A stretch of 64,000 nucleotides of DNA from Gossypium raimondii (GCF_025698545.1 NC_068569.1:1860001-1924000); one strand, 5' to 3'. Shown: positions 1 through 13,017, numbered from the stretch's first letter. Made by a program: numbers and translations. The notes: generated by a model not told the origin, from the sequence alone.

Positions 1-1282
1 GATAATTATTATTTTTTGATTTACTAGTGTATTAAAACCAAACTCTTTATTTAATTAATATATTATGTAATGTTAATATGATAATATAGAATTTAAGATA
101 AATAGTGTCATGTCAACATTATATACATGTGGTATGTCACGAAGCTTGCTATGCCAACATTATTAAAAGAGTTTAGGTAATGTTTAGAAAGTCACCTAGT
201 AATCACTTATAATTACACAAGGATGGCATGTTTGAATATCTATTATAATTGATGGGTCCCATTGAATTACACTTTCCAATTTTTAGGAGGTGAGAATTGA
301 AGGAATGAGAAATAATAAAAATGAAGTACGAACAAATTCAAACTTGGAAAGGATCTTTCTGATTCTCAAAAAATGAGGGACAAAGGGATTAATCGAGAAA
401 GATCTCTTGTTCTTTTTATAAGATCGTGTGATTAGATCCTTAAATGTTTGATAAAAAAAATATCTTTTGAGAATAATAAAAAAGGGAAAGTGTTCAATTG
501 GAACATGAAAATGTGTAATTACACCCAAATTTAATTTAAAAAATTATTTTTATACAAGTTTAAGTTATAATTTTTATTATTATAAACCTAAACACATGTG
601 AGTGGTTGGATTTTTATGACCAAAGATTTATTATATTATAAATCCTAAAAAATATATTAAAACAATGATTTATGTGTACTTTATAAAATTTTAATCAAAA
701 TATTATTTAAATACTATTTTTTAAAGTTATAACTAGAAAGTTTATTATAAAAATAAATTACATGTTATAATATATTTATTTATAAAAGTTATGACAAAAA
801 GTATGGAAATAACTTATTAATGTGTCTATGCTATATATTATAAAAATAATATGTTGATTCAGTAAAAAAATGTTATGCTTTTATCATAACTTATTAGTAA
901 AAGAATAACTTTATAAAGTTATCGCAAAAAATATATTATTCATAATAAATGTTATGGAAGTTATTCAACACTTTATAAAACTTTTTTTATAAATGTTAAA
1001 TATTATAAATATTATATTATTATTTATTTAATTTACTTTTTTTGTAAAAAGGTTATAACATAGCATTTTTTTTTCAAATAAATTTTATATAACTTTTTAC
1101 GATAAAAGTTATAAACCGTAAACCCAAATATTATATGGTAGATGTTAATTATGCAAATACAAAAAACATTTTTTGGGTCATATTGTGAGGTATAATACCA
1201 TTTGAGAGAATGGAGCTAGACACAAGTACTAGAGACGGCTCGCGAATTCTTTAATTTGAAACATTCAAATATTCGAAATATA
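1..1282. other. AT-rich intergenic DNA, no gene seen
   Basis: Very AT-rich sequence with many short poly-A and poly-T runs and no reading frame with protein-like composition. I see no RNA gene or clear repeat boundary before the MITE that starts at 1291. Confidence 0.6.
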
Positions 1283-1290
1283 GTTCAGAG

Positions 1291-1709
1291 TAGAGGTATT
1301 CATGGGCCGGGCCGGGCCTAGAAAAATTTTTTTGCTCCCGACCTAGGCCCAGGCCCAGTCTGGGTTGAAATATGGGACTGAAATTTTGTCCAGGCCCGGC
1401 CCAGGAAAAAATTCATAAGCCCGAGCCCGGCCCGGTCCATTTTTTAATAAACACCAAAAATTTATTTTAAAAATAATAAAATAAAAAAAGTATTTTAAAA
1501 ATATTTTAAAATAAAAAATAAAAAATATATATTTATTATATTCGGGCCGGGTCGGGCCAAAAAAGTGGTGCCCGAGGCCTGGCCCGTTTTCTAAACAAGC
1601 CTTTTTTTTGCCCAAACCATATTTCGGGCCTATATTTTTACCCGAATCCTCCCATATTTCGGGCGGGCCGTCGGGCTGGGCGGGGCCGCCCGACCCATGG
1701 ACACCTCTA
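1291..1709. mobile_element. hAT-type MITE, GGGCC-rich, copy 1
   Basis: A 419-bp non-autonomous element. It begins TAGAGGTATTCATGGGCCGG and ends with the inverted form ACACCTCTA preceded by CCGACCCATGG. It is flanked by a perfect 8-bp target duplication GTTCAGAG (1283-1290 and 1710-1717). An 8-bp duplication with terminal TAGAGGTG-like inverted repeats is typical of the hAT superfamily. The subterminal parts are full of GGGCCGGGC-type palindromes and the centre is A/T-rich. It has no transposase, and any open frame inside it is incidental. A related 440-bp element lies at 54868-55307. Confidence 0.88.
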
Positions 1710-1717
1710 GTTCAGAG

Positions 1718-2301
1718 GATATTTGTTGTTATAAAAAAAATATTTCCCATATTAACAACACCACCTTAGTATAACATAAAAAAAGGTTGGATCGTACTAT
1801 TTACTTCATAACTTCATTCATAAGTGGATTTGGAATGATCCAAACTTCGAAGAATACATGAAAGAAAAGATATTGATAATCTTAATGATACTGAGTTAAA
1901 AATCAAATGATGATGAAATCAGTCAATGACCAACATTTGATGAAAAAGAGTTTATATTAAATATTAAAAGAGAATAACACAACAAATATAAAACACTAGA
2001 ACAATTAGACAAAATTTTATATGATGTTTATACTACCAAACATGACATAAGAAATTACAATGTAATTACATTTTTCAGCCAAACACGATAAGGAATTATA
2101 ATTCTTTGTAATTACAAGAGAGTATAATTACTAAGAGAGTAATTGCACTTTCATTTAATTACTCCGTGCTATTCAAACATATATTTATAAAATGCGATTT
2201 GACTTTTTAAAAGACTAATGATCAATTTTAGCTAAAAAAGAGAATAAAAGTAACATTAAGGGTTAAATTTTACCTAAACAATACTGTATGTGTTTTAAAT
2301 G

Positions 2302-2332
<31 letters not shown>

Positions 2333-5300
2333 AATTGATCTTCAAATATATTAATTGGTTTATTTTATATATAGGAATTAAATTTGTAAATGAGGAAATT
2401 CGATCAATTGGGCTACAAAATTTAGAGAATGCAAGATTTGGTGAAGTAGGATAAAAAGCAGAAACATAATATAGAAAATATCATATTTTACATCCGAATA
2501 TTTGATCCAATGACAATTGAGTAATCTTTTTCTTTTAAGAACCCAACTTCATCATCTCACTCAGTCACTCGACATGTCTATGCATGTTTAATCAAGATTT
2601 AAGAAAGTGAATCATTTCCAATAACTTCCAAAACATCCAATTCCTTGTTTAATGAGGAGTCTTTTAGACAGTGATCCATCATTCAATTTGCTAATCACCG
2701 GACAATGAGATGCTAAGTAAAGTTATACTAGTTGCTGGCTTTGCTAGATTGTCTGTATATAGAGATGATATACATTAGGTCAATTCAAATTTGAAGCTTT
2801 CTCGGGAAGGGAAGAAGGATGTTGTGTAATTAACAAGATTGATCCGATATAAAAATTTAGAAAAAGTTATGAGTAAAAATAAGCATTTTATCAAAACTAC
2901 GGCAAGCCATGAACGTAAACCGATAATCAGAAAAACGTTAAAACCTATTTCATCTTCCTTTAAATAATATTTCAACCCCAGAAATACATACACAAAACTC
3001 AGAATTTTATTTCAGCATCTCAATACTACACTTACAAACAGCATCCGTTATTGAAATTCATTAGCCAACCAAAATGGAAGGACAAGGGCTCTGTTTGATT
3101 TCCCAACCAGACAAAACTTAATCTGATTAATTCCTCATATGTGATTATAATAATTCAAGAACAACCCACTTTAAATTGTTTATTTAACATGTAAAGTGGT
3201 AGGATCCGATTTGGTTTGAGAAGGAAAGATTTTTTTTTTTATATTAGGGTAATTATTCAATGAAAAAAAAAAACACTCCACACATGCCAAATATTCTTTT
3301 AATTATTTTATTAATTAATTGCATCAACAGTAAAAGGATTTACACGCTAAACAAAGGACATAAATGAAAAGAAAATAAATTGGAGCCTCGCCTCCACATA
3401 ATAAACTTTTCCATATGTGACCTCCCTCAGTTATCAATGGCACAAGGCTTCACCTGCTTCAGATGAGTGATATTGTGTAACACATGAATGGACATTGGAG
3501 AGAGAAGAAAGTCTTACATGCCACACCTCAAACCTTGAAGCTTCATTTTAACTTAAAAAAGTAGATGAGTTTGGTGTATATGCTCTTTTTTACTCTTTCA
3601 AACACTCATTTTTCAACTATCATTTCAAATGCCTCAATCATTGCTCGTTGCCTCCCCCAATTCAAATGGAAACACATTAAACAACAAATATAAAGAGGAG
3701 AAAGCGAAATTTGAGTGCGTTCTCATGCATGATTCATCTCCCATTACCCATTTTTCTGGTTGCTTAGAATTTTCCCAGAGTTTTCCAGGAATTTATATAT
3801 ATATATATTTATTTGTTGAACAAAATTATAGCAGATATATTTATTATTTGAGAATGCAATAATTTCTTTTTTTCAAGCTGGGTGGAGTTGAGCCACATCT
3901 ACTGCTGCTTGAGGTGACATTTTTAATTTGCTTGTTTTTACTGTACAAGCGTGTGAGTGCGAACGAGTTTAATTCTTGTCTAATCTTAAAGATATTATAA
4001 TTTAATTGCTTTTAAAGGTAAACAATTATGCCATCTAGAATTATATACTGGAATCCTATCCATTTAGTGCGATTTTCAGCATATTTTATTCAGATTTTAG
4101 TGTAAAACAAAGTTTCTAGCTCAATTAACTGGGGAAGTTTAACCCAAATTAATCCATGCAAAATTGAATGTAGTTGTAATAGATGCTCCATCATTATATT
4201 ATTAATGAGTGAAAATATTATTACTAGACTTCAAGTGGTAGAATTCTCATGACTTGTTAGATGTTTTGGCAACACAGTTAAAATATAAAACTCCAACCTT
4301 CAACAAAGTGGATATTTTTCTGACTTTCCTTTAATTACAATCAATATTAAATAATTAAAAATTAAGTATATTTCAACTGAAACAACAAATTATTTTGGAG
4401 AAAAATGGGACAACATAAAATTTCCTTAAAAGATGCAATAAGAAACCACCAGACGCCCTCAATGAATGAAATCAAATTAAATATACCTCAGAGATGTGGA
4501 AACACTCGTGGCTTCCATTTATAAATGTTAATTTCTTGAATGAATGAATATATCAAGATTTAGCCACACGTTCCACCAACCATAAATAGCCTTAGCAACG
4601 TCATCATCTTCATCCCTTAATCTTGTAAGATGATGTAACATATTGTGCACTGAGGCTTTGTTTGGAAAAATATTTGCCAGTGATCTTTTTTATCATAATG
4701 AAATATCTATATTTGGTTAATTTTTATAAATATGCTAAAACACAATTGAGAAAGTAAGTTGAAAATTTTGAAATTTATTAATCTATGCTGTTTTTGGAGA
4801 GAGAAATGAAAAAGTGTCCTATAGGGTACGCTTTCACTTAGATAAAAATTGTTTTTTTTTTCTTGTGATTGAAAATTAGAAGTTTGTAGATTTATTTTTG
4901 TTCATGTTTGAGATGGACATGATTATAGTTTTAAGGAATGTTTGAATTTAAGGTGGTGCCATGGAGCTGGGTGATCTACAAATTTCATTTGCCATGTGAG
5001 TATACGGTACCAGGTGGAATTGTAACTAGGGCTTCTAGTTTACAAAGGTTATGTTATCAAGGTTATGCGGACACGACAACGAGTTCTTCTCATCAGAAGA
5101 GGATGTTTTATACAACTCATACACAAATACGAGGATGAAAAACACTGTGATGTTTCAGTATAATCTAGTAATGCGTCTTATCCATTACCATTGAAGGCGA
5201 TGAGCCCGTTATTATAATATGTGACAGAATTGGGGTATAATAGGTTATACTAACAAGGCCACCACCTTCGATAGAGATGGACAACACAAATTACTTGATT

Positions 5301-5883
5301 ATACTAGAAATCCCCTTGCGTTTTCCTTCCTCGCACTTATGTTTAGGTTTTATGAAGCATGCTACTCTATCGAGGAGAAACTCGTTGTCATGTCTGCATC
5401 AGCGCCATCAACTACGACCCCAGTTATGCTCCATCCTTTAACAACATAACATGAGTACATTATGCATAGAATTTCTTTCCTGTATAACAGTTTAGCATAC
5501 ACGTTTGGTGTTAAAAGTTATATAACCTAAATTCCTGTTAAAACAAATACAAGTGGCAAGATAAGGGGATCTAAGAGGTAAAATCCATATAGAAGTTTAC
5601 TTCCTCTATTTGATGTTAATTAGAATAATGTGTTTTAATCTTACTGCATTACATCTATTTGACTTTTATTAGAATAAGGTTTTTAAACCTATAAATAGAC
5701 ATAATCGTCTCTCCTTTTGTATCATTCAAATTCGACATGGTGAATTTTCTTCTCCTCTACCCGTGGTTTTTTTCCCGAAAAGGTTTCCACGTAAAATTCG
5801 GGGTGTTCTATTTTTCTCTATTTCTTTTCGATTCATTGACATTATCGATGTTCTATTTCACATTTGGGTCACTTTTCTTGAAT
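1718..5883. other. Intergenic DNA without a supported gene
   Basis: About 4.2 kb with no convincing gene. It contains an (AT)n microsatellite at 2302-2328 and short open frames (for example 3629-3862 and 4938-5138) that lack recognisable domains or homologous partners. The part from about 4930 to 5880 has fewer A/T runs and could be a decayed remnant of the transposon whose transposase fragment lies beyond the solo LTR at 8550, but I could not align it to anything. Confidence 0.5.
2302..2328. repeat. (AT)n microsatellite
   Basis: A pure alternating AT tract of about 27 bp in intergenic DNA. Confidence 0.9.
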
Positions 5884-6769
5884 GCAATTGTAACAGCCCG
5901 ATTTTCGGTGATATTGAAGTAGTGGTTCGAGACCACTAAATCTAGCAAATAAGCTCGTAAATTTTTATCATTTAATTTTTGCGAGCCAAATGTGGTTTTT
6001 AAAAGATTTTTGAATTAGTAATTTGTGTTTTATAAGGCTTTATTATGTTAAGTGATTTATAAACTGAGTCATAAATATTTTTATAAATATTTACGGGGTG
6101 TCATTAAGGTAGTATTAAAATTTCGTTAGAAAATTTTAACGTTTTGGTAGTTAATTAATTAAAAAGGACTAAATTGAAAAAGGTGTAAAACATACTAATT
6201 AAAGAAATAGTGATTAAATAGCCTAAATAGTAAATAAAGGAGGACTAAAAGGGCAATTGGACCCACATGGGATGGCTGAGGCGGCATAAGCATAGAAAGA
6301 TCAAGGAATTGACGTGAAATAAGGGCAAAATTGTAAATTTTGCCAAATTTAAGTGAAATAAAAGAGTAATTGAAATTCTAGACATTTCCATCATCATTTT
6401 TCAGTTCTAAGACAACCATTTAAGAGGGTTTAAGCTGGTTTTTCAATATTTGCTTCATATTCGGATAGATGAAAGACGGAGTTAGATCGTGGAAAAGAAA
6501 AAGTATCGGATTAGTAGTTTACAAGTCATGAACAATTATCGAGGTAAGTTCGTGTAACTTAATTGTGTATATTTATATGCTTATATTGAGTGTTGAATAT
6601 GTAAATTGTGTAAATGACATATATGTGTATGTAATTGATCTCATAACTGAATATCTCTGATAAATAAATAAGTTCCGTTTGGATAATGAGATTCGATGGA
6701 TACAGGGTTCTGTTTCCTGAAATGGTAGTGTTCCTGCATATGTTGTGGACATACCGTAGCTCGAAAGAG

Positions 6770-7150
6770 CATCCCGTTACAAGCCTTCTCAAGCTTCCCG
6801 TTATAGTGTTCTTGCGAGCTTCCTAGTAATTGCTCTTCGGAGCATCCCGATCGATTGTGACCGTACATATGTCGTGGGCACACCACAGCTCTTACGAGCG
6901 TCCCGTTATATGGCTCTTTGTGAGCTTCCTATTAGTGCTAGCTTGAACTTCCCGTTATATGACTATTCGGTGCTTCCCGTTAATTGCTCTTCGGAGCTAC
7001 TCGTTAATTGCTCTTTGGAGCTACCCATTATAGGCTCTTTGTGAGCTTCTTGTTATATTGCCCGGATAAACGTCCTATTACAAGGCTTAATGAGCTTCCC
7101 GTTATGGTGCTTGAGAGAGAGCTTTCTGTTTAAGTGCTCATAAAAGCACT
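6770..7150 (+). repeat. Degenerate tandem repeat inside the LTR
   Basis: More than ten imperfect copies of a unit of roughly 20-35 bp built around gctcttcggagct and cttcccgttat. Copies differ by small substitutions and spacing, as expected of an old minisatellite-like tract in an LTR. Confidence 0.75.
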
Positions 7151-7984
7151 CCCAGATATGAATTGATGGATTTATAGTATTGTACACTTCATGTGTACTA
7201 CCAAAGTATCCATTGAGATTTCAAATGATTCAACGGGTGAAATTCTGACATGAGAACATGTGAAATCAAAATGAAACTATTATCTATATATGCATGAAAT
7301 ACTTGTTCTTGTTATTCACATGAAATACATGACTAACATGTTTGTTGATGTTATATGTGTTAGGCTAATTGCCAAATTTCTTTGGATGTATTATGCATGT
7401 TTATTATATAAGTAAATGAATGGTAAGTTAATTTTTCGTTATACAAACTTACTAAGCATTAAGTGCTTACTCTGTCTTATTTCCTCTGTTTTATAGTACT
7501 CGGAGGCTCATAAAGGTTGGAAGCTGGTCAGAGCTACATCACACTATCCCCTAAATTTTTTGTTATATATATAAATAGTAAACTAATTTTGGTAATAACG
7601 GCATGTATAGGTTAAATGTTAATATTGATGGCAATTTAATGTTGGTTGAAATTAGCCATTGGAATGACTATTAAATGATATGTTTTGATATGTAAATAGT
7701 CTTAATATGCTTGATGAGTATGTTTAAAGGGGTGAATGAGGATAAATCATATAAGTATATTGGATATTAATTTATGATAGTGTATTTGGTAAAACATGTT
7801 TATAAGTATTGGGCTATCTTGGTAAGTTAGACATTTGATCATAGGTATTAACATGTCATGCATAAGACTTGAATTTGGCTAGGTTACAATGTTTTGAATT
7901 GGCTCTTGAATGTGTTTAAATGTTTATATTGGTGGAAGGTGAAATTGAGTGAAGAATAAGGCTTGGAAATGGCTTTATTTTGTC

Positions 7985-8300
7985 CACATGGGTAGAGACA
8001 CGGGCGTGTGTCTCAGCTGTGTGTGACACACGGCCTAGCACATGGGTGTGTTCTGGCCGTGTGTCCCCTCCAACTTAAAAATTTAATACAGAATGCTCAA
8101 AAATTTTCACACGGCCTAGCACACGGGCATGTGACTTAGCCGTGTGACTCCTGCACCTAAAAGAATTGCAAGTCAGAAAGTTACATGGTCTGGGGACATG
8201 GCCGTGTGCTCTATTTCAAATGCCACACGACTTGAGACACGGGTGTGTCACTTGGCTGTGTGAGCCACACGGCTTGGCCATACGGGCGTGTGTCTCCTGT
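7985..8300 (+). repeat. CACACGGGCGTGTG palindrome-rich tract in LTR
   Basis: Repeated short palindromic units (acacgggcgtgtg, cacacggcc, gccgtgtg) recur about every 30-50 bp. The tract is far more GC-rich than its surroundings and could fold into many small hairpins. Confidence 0.7.
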
Positions 8301-8549
8301 ACCTTAGAAAAAATTTGAGATTTTGCAAAAAATTCTCTGATTTTCTGAGTTAGTCCTGACTTGTTTCTAATGTATGTTTTGGGCCTCGAGGGCTCATATA
8401 AGGGATAATATGATAAATTTATGACTAATTTCTAATATGAATGTGAAGTAATATGAAATATTTGAGTCTGATTGGTAAACCCTGGTAATGCTCCTAAACC
8501 TTGTTCCAGCGACAGATACCGTCGGGTTAGGGGTGTTACAGTAATAATG

Positions 8550-9150
8550 CTTATCATCAACAGGGTACGAGCTCGTCCAACATCGATTCCATGAAATGTT
8601 TGAGAGACTACATGCTATAAACTGACTGGGTACGAAATACTTCAATGGGATACCGAAGGAGCAATGGACGTAGTTGTATGATGGAGGACTACGATAAAAA
8701 CACATGACCACGAACCTAGAGGAATGCACTAATTATGTACTGAAGGGGACACATCATTTGCCAGTAACCTCAGTGGTTAATGAAACGTATTTTCGATTAG
8801 CAAGCTTATTTTCAAAGCGGGTTGAGACATACACGGGACAGATAAAAGGCAGTCACATTTAGTGCAAGTCGATGCTAAAAGATATTGGGGAAAAATGTAG
8901 AAATCGCAAACTCAATGACTTGAGACAAATTACCTGGAGATATCGATGGAGTATTCCGGGTCAAGTAGTCCTAAAGAGCTGGCCGTGGAGTTATCGATGG
9001 AGCATATCGCATAGACCTGAGACAAATTACCTGCGACTGTGGGAGATTTCAAGCACTTTGTTATCCATGCGCACATGCAATTGTGGCATGTGCCTCGACA
9101 CATGTAGATTGCATGACCTACGTGGACTAAGTTTACAAACTTGAACATGC
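8550..9150 (+). pseudogene. MuDR/MULE transposase fragment (dead)
   Basis: Starting near 8566, the plus strand translates to a MULE transposase C-terminal part: YELVQHRFHEMFERLHAIN, then KYFNGIPKEQW, KHMTTNLEEC, VLKGTHHLPVTSVVNE and RLASLFSKRVETYTGQIKGS. A later segment (about 9010-9110) reads in another frame as a SWIM-type zinc-finger motif, C-D-C-G-R-F-x-A-L-C-Y-P-C-A-H-A. At least four in-frame stops (TGA, TAG, TAA, TAG) and a frame change show it is not functional. It begins right next to the right end of the solo LTR at 8540, so the retrotransposon probably landed inside this element. Family identification rests on the W-x-x-x-YDGG/NL-E and SWIM patterns known from plant MuDR-like transposases. 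Confidence 0.75.
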
Positions 9151-9159
9151 GTATACTGT

Positions 9160-11929
9160 AGTGATAAATTTAACTAATCCTTAAAATATAGTGATAAATT
9201 TCATTTTTCACCAATAATATGGTGATAAATTTATCCGTTTTGCATAATAAGAAAAAAATGGTAGAGATTATCCAAGAATCAAACCTCATGCTGTAGATAG
9301 AGTTCACATTTAAAATACAAAATGTTTGGAATAATAAATTTATTCTCAATTGTGCTTTATAATTACATTTAAAAATGCTAATTTGGTTTGTGATTAAGGA
9401 CTAATGTATATGTTTCCAAACACGACCTTGACCTTTTCTAGGGTTTGACCGACCTTGAAGAATATGCGACCTTGGCCTTTTACTAGGTTTCGGCCGACCT
9501 TGACCTTTAGCGTATGGGAAAGTCAAGTTTATTGTTTACATTTTATTTGTTTAGTTGTAAATGATAACCACAACTTTCCTATTCCAAAATCTTGAATTTC
9601 TTACATCTTATTTCAAAAGGTCTGTCATTTAATAGTATAATATGCTACTTGTGTTTTGAAGATGATATTATTGATTGTAAATCTCAAAAAAATTTGATCT
9701 TTATAAACCATTAAATATTACTTCTCCACTAATTTAAGTAATTAATTAACTATAATTCCATTTAAATGACGGCAAGCTGAGCTTACAAAATCTCATGATG
9801 ATGTAATGTAAAAGGATAATGACAATAAGAAAGAGTAACCAAATGGAATTTTATTAGTAATATTTAAATAGATCTCTTTATTAACATAACCTACCTAAAA
9901 TTTTCAACTTTATTTTACGATGTGGTGTTTTAATTAAAAGTCTCAATAAATTTGAAGTTTAACTTAATTCCTTAATTAATTATTTATTTTAAGAGATGAA
10001 AATTCAATAAATTTATAAGTTTTCTTTTTTATATTTTAAACTTATAATTTCTTAATTTCGTAACCTATATTCTCCACATTATAATTACCCACATTCGTTG
10101 ACTTCTCAAAGCCTTAATTACCACTTGTCAAATAACATAGAGACATCAAATTTGTCAAACATTCTTGGAATATTAAAATATAGTTTTCAAGAAATATTAA
10201 TGCATATATTTATATCCACACACATTAGAGTGGTCCTCGACTCACTTTTATGTTGGGTTAATTACTTTTCTCGTAAAATTTAAAATTTAAAATATAATTT
10301 TTATTTTTATTTTTTTACATTTTATTTTAATACCTATATTTTTATTTTTCAAGAATTTAATCTCTTTAATTAATTTAAAATTTAAGTCAAATTGTTAATA
10401 ACGTTAAATTTTTTTTGTTAAATGCATTGATTTGATATTTTATAATTAATAAAAAAACTCACTTGATAATTATGTAACAAAAAATTGACGTTGTAAGGAT
10501 TGGGTAGAGATATGAAAAGAGATGAAAATGATACATGGCTACTCAAGTTCGACTAAAAAAAATTCGAACTCAATTCGATAATTATCGAACTATTGATCGA
10601 GTCAAATTCAAGCTTAGTAATCGAACAACACGCAAGCCTTATTGAACTTTTTATATTTTTATATTATTAAATTATGTCAGTGTCTTTAATATATTATTAA
10701 CCCTAAGCATAATTATTGAGTTGAGCTTGAGCACAAAAATTGGTAAACAAACTTATCAAACTCCAAATTTCAAGTCAAGCTTGGGCTTAAGCTTGGTAGT
10801 ATTCGGGCCCGACTCAGCTCGATTGCAGCCCTAGTTATAGATAATTATAGGTATTATATAAAAAAAGAATGTTAACAATTTTAAAAAAATTCACGTTAGT
10901 AAAAATAAAATATTTAAATTAACTAATAACATTATAAAATTAAGATATTAAAATATGTCAAAATTACAGTATAAAAATTAAATCTAAAAATAAAATTTCA
11001 AATTTAAATACCAAAACTAAAATTTGACTATTACTATATCAAACCAAAAAAAACAAGGCTTTTATTATTTTCAGTGAAGGGTTGATATATTTAATCTTAC
11101 GAAACATAAAAGTGAGGTTAATTATAATTAAGTTTCAAATAATATTATTCATGTAACGTAAAACGGCCACAAAAGAACATAAAAAAAAATAATGTTATCC
11201 TTTGAAGAGTTAAATTGGGTTAATTGGGGATTAAAAGTGATTAAAAGATAATTAGTTGAAACAACGTTTATCACGAAAAACGTGTAAATGTGTGAGAGCG
11301 CAGTGTAATAATATGACCACCAGTTGACGGCAAAGTACAAACACAAAGTTTTACTGTATGATACAACGTGGAAATGCCTCAGCAGACTATTCAGTTTTGA
11401 CATTTAACTGTCAATAACAGCAAAGGCAATTATGGTTCAATATACAGCTGCACCCACTAAACCATGTTTTAATTCAACGCCACCACCACTTTTGTATTTA
11501 TAATCATTTCAAATTTGACTTACTCTTTGGTTGGATTCGTAGCAACCAATGTTAACAGTGTGGGAGATGAATCAGCTATGCCCTCCAAATCAAACAGGGG
11601 TCAAAACGGAGATATATACGTCAACGGGCTTGAATTCATAGGAGTACTAGGTTATTACTGTTGCTTTTGAAAATTTGTATAGTTTATAGTAATCTAAAAA
11701 TATTGTAAAGTTACAACGTCTAAATTTATTGATTATAAAAAAAACTCATTTGATTATTCTTTTTTTATGGCGCTTTGATCTAAGGGTCGTCTAGACTTGA
11801 TTTTGAAAGGATGTAGTTTGCGTCAAGGGTTGTCGAGATTTGATCTTGAAACTGGATTTAGAGAGATGCTTGCTTGAGAATTTGATTTGATTTGGATTCA
11901 AGGGTATTCTAGACTTGATCTTGAATCGG
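9160..11929. other. Intergenic DNA with minor repeats, no gene
   Basis: No gene seen. A short direct repeat of the phrase cgaccttgacctttt occurs three or four times at 9418-9510. The stretch at about 10540-10850 ends in the inverse of tagggctgcaatcgagctga, a motif common at ends of hAT-derived plant repeats, but I found no clean left end or target duplication. Other parts are AT-rich. Confidence 0.5.
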
Positions 11930-12760
11930 TGATGTGTAACACCCCTAAAATCAATATAATATAAAAGTAGTATTAAATTGAATGGTGTATAATTGATTTT
12001 TCTAGTAAAGTGAGAAAATGATAAAAGAAAGGTTGAGTGATACCAAGAAAAAAAAATTAAATTAAGAAGTATGTTGTGATACATTAATTTAAAGCAATGA
12101 CTAAATTGTAAATATATGAAAAGCTTCACTCAGTTTTAAGCTGTACACTGAAAATATGTTACAAACATGTTTGTAGGGTTAAAATATGACCAAAAATGGG
12201 TTCAATTAATTGAATTTAGCCAGAATTACTCCGGTGCTCAAATGTGTCATTCCTATATTCGACTTGGTAGTCAGGTCGGGTATAGGGGTGTTACATGATG
12301 TTTACTTTAATGGTTGTCGATACTTTGTCTTGCAAACGTGTTTGAAGATAGATTGAATCCAACTTCATCTTAGGTGGTTGAGTCTGCTTTAAGTGTTGTC
12401 GAGATTTGATATTGAAAACATGTTTTTTCTCCTTTGTTGGTGCAACCGGATTGGGAAGAACGTTGATCTAAAGGTCATTTAGACAAACCTTCTCTGTGTT
12501 TGTGCAACCGAATTGGCGAGAACTTTGATTGAAAGATTGTTTAGACTTGATATTGGATGGAAGGATGATTCCGCTTTGAGGGCTTTCTAAGCTTTATCTT
12601 GAACAAGCAGGTTTGGCCTCCACCTTGTTTTCTATTAGTTGACAACATCAAATAACAACTTTCTTGGTAGACGACTTTTGACTTTGTGGTATATGGGGAT
12701 GCCTGTTGATGAAACTCGAAAATGCACCATGGGAGTCTTGAAAAATGACGAAACACATTG
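11770..12760. repeat. Degenerate repeat around gtctagacttgatcttga
   Basis: Imperfect units built around ggttgtcgagatttgatcttga / gtctagacttgat recur at about 11785, 11826, 11900, 12306, 12384, 12535 and 12580, interrupted by the LTR remnant at 11935-12295. No protein-coding sense is evident. It looks like an old, diverged tandem repeat. Confidence 0.5.
11935..12295. mobile_element. 361-bp LTR remnant with 5-bp duplication
   Basis: The unit starts TGTAACACCCCTA and ends TAGGGGTGTTACA, an inverted terminal match of 13 bp, and is flanked by a perfect 5-bp direct repeat TGATG (11930-11934, 12296-12300). The termini match those of the large LTRs in this window, and the last 20 bases resemble the 3' end of the LTR at 8540. 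The simplest reading is a solo LTR with a large internal deletion, or the LTR of a small (TRIM-like) element. Confidence 0.75.
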
Positions 12761-13017
12761 TAAATTACTATTTTTCTTTTTTCGCTTTATATGGGTAAAT
12801 TCTTAGTGATTATAGTCTTCCATTGGGTGATCATTGTGCTTTCATTTTCCACACATAAAGCTAAACCATACTATTATATATATATAATTTGTTGTTTACT
12901 GTTTGTCCCATTCTGGGTAACTTTGTTATTTTTAGGTATTTTTCACTTGATGATTCGATTAGCGTTGCATACAAGTTTAATGGAGTGTCTTGGTTCCTTT
13001 ATTGGGTAGTCTAAGTT

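Larger units (their letters stand above)
5889..8540 (+). mobile_element. Solo LTR of a Gypsy-type retrotransposon
   Basis: This 2652-bp unit starts TGTAACAGCCCGATTTTCGG and ends TAGGGGTGTTACA, so it has the TG...CA ends of an LTR. The flanking 5-mers are gcaat (5884-5888) and gtaat (8541-8545), a target duplication with one mismatch. There is no gag-pol region or second LTR, so it reads as a solo LTR. Inside are degenerate tandem units of the type GAGCTTCCCGTTAT (about 6770-7150) and many CACACGGGCGTGTG-like palindromic units (about 7985-8300). These features recall long LTRs of cotton Gypsy elements; the family assignment is from general knowledge and not from a search. Confidence 0.8.

Noticed and set aside
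283-528. 81-codon open frame on the minus strand
   Set aside because: Low-complexity, AT-driven composition, no domain, no start or promoter context; looks like chance in AT-rich DNA.
1343-1615. 90-codon open frame on the minus strand
   Set aside because: Lies entirely inside the hAT MITE and reflects its GGGCC repeats; the second family member has only a shorter, unrelated frame.
3629-3862. 77-codon frame on the plus strand
   Set aside because: No recognisable motif; ends in an AT repeat (tatatatata) and has no supporting neighbours.
6770-7150. Possible CRISPR-like array or satellite
   Set aside because: The units are degenerate and variably spaced, and lie within a plant LTR.
8394-8729. 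111-codon frame on the minus strand
   Set aside because: Spans the boundary of the solo LTR and runs antisense to the transposase remnant; not a gene.
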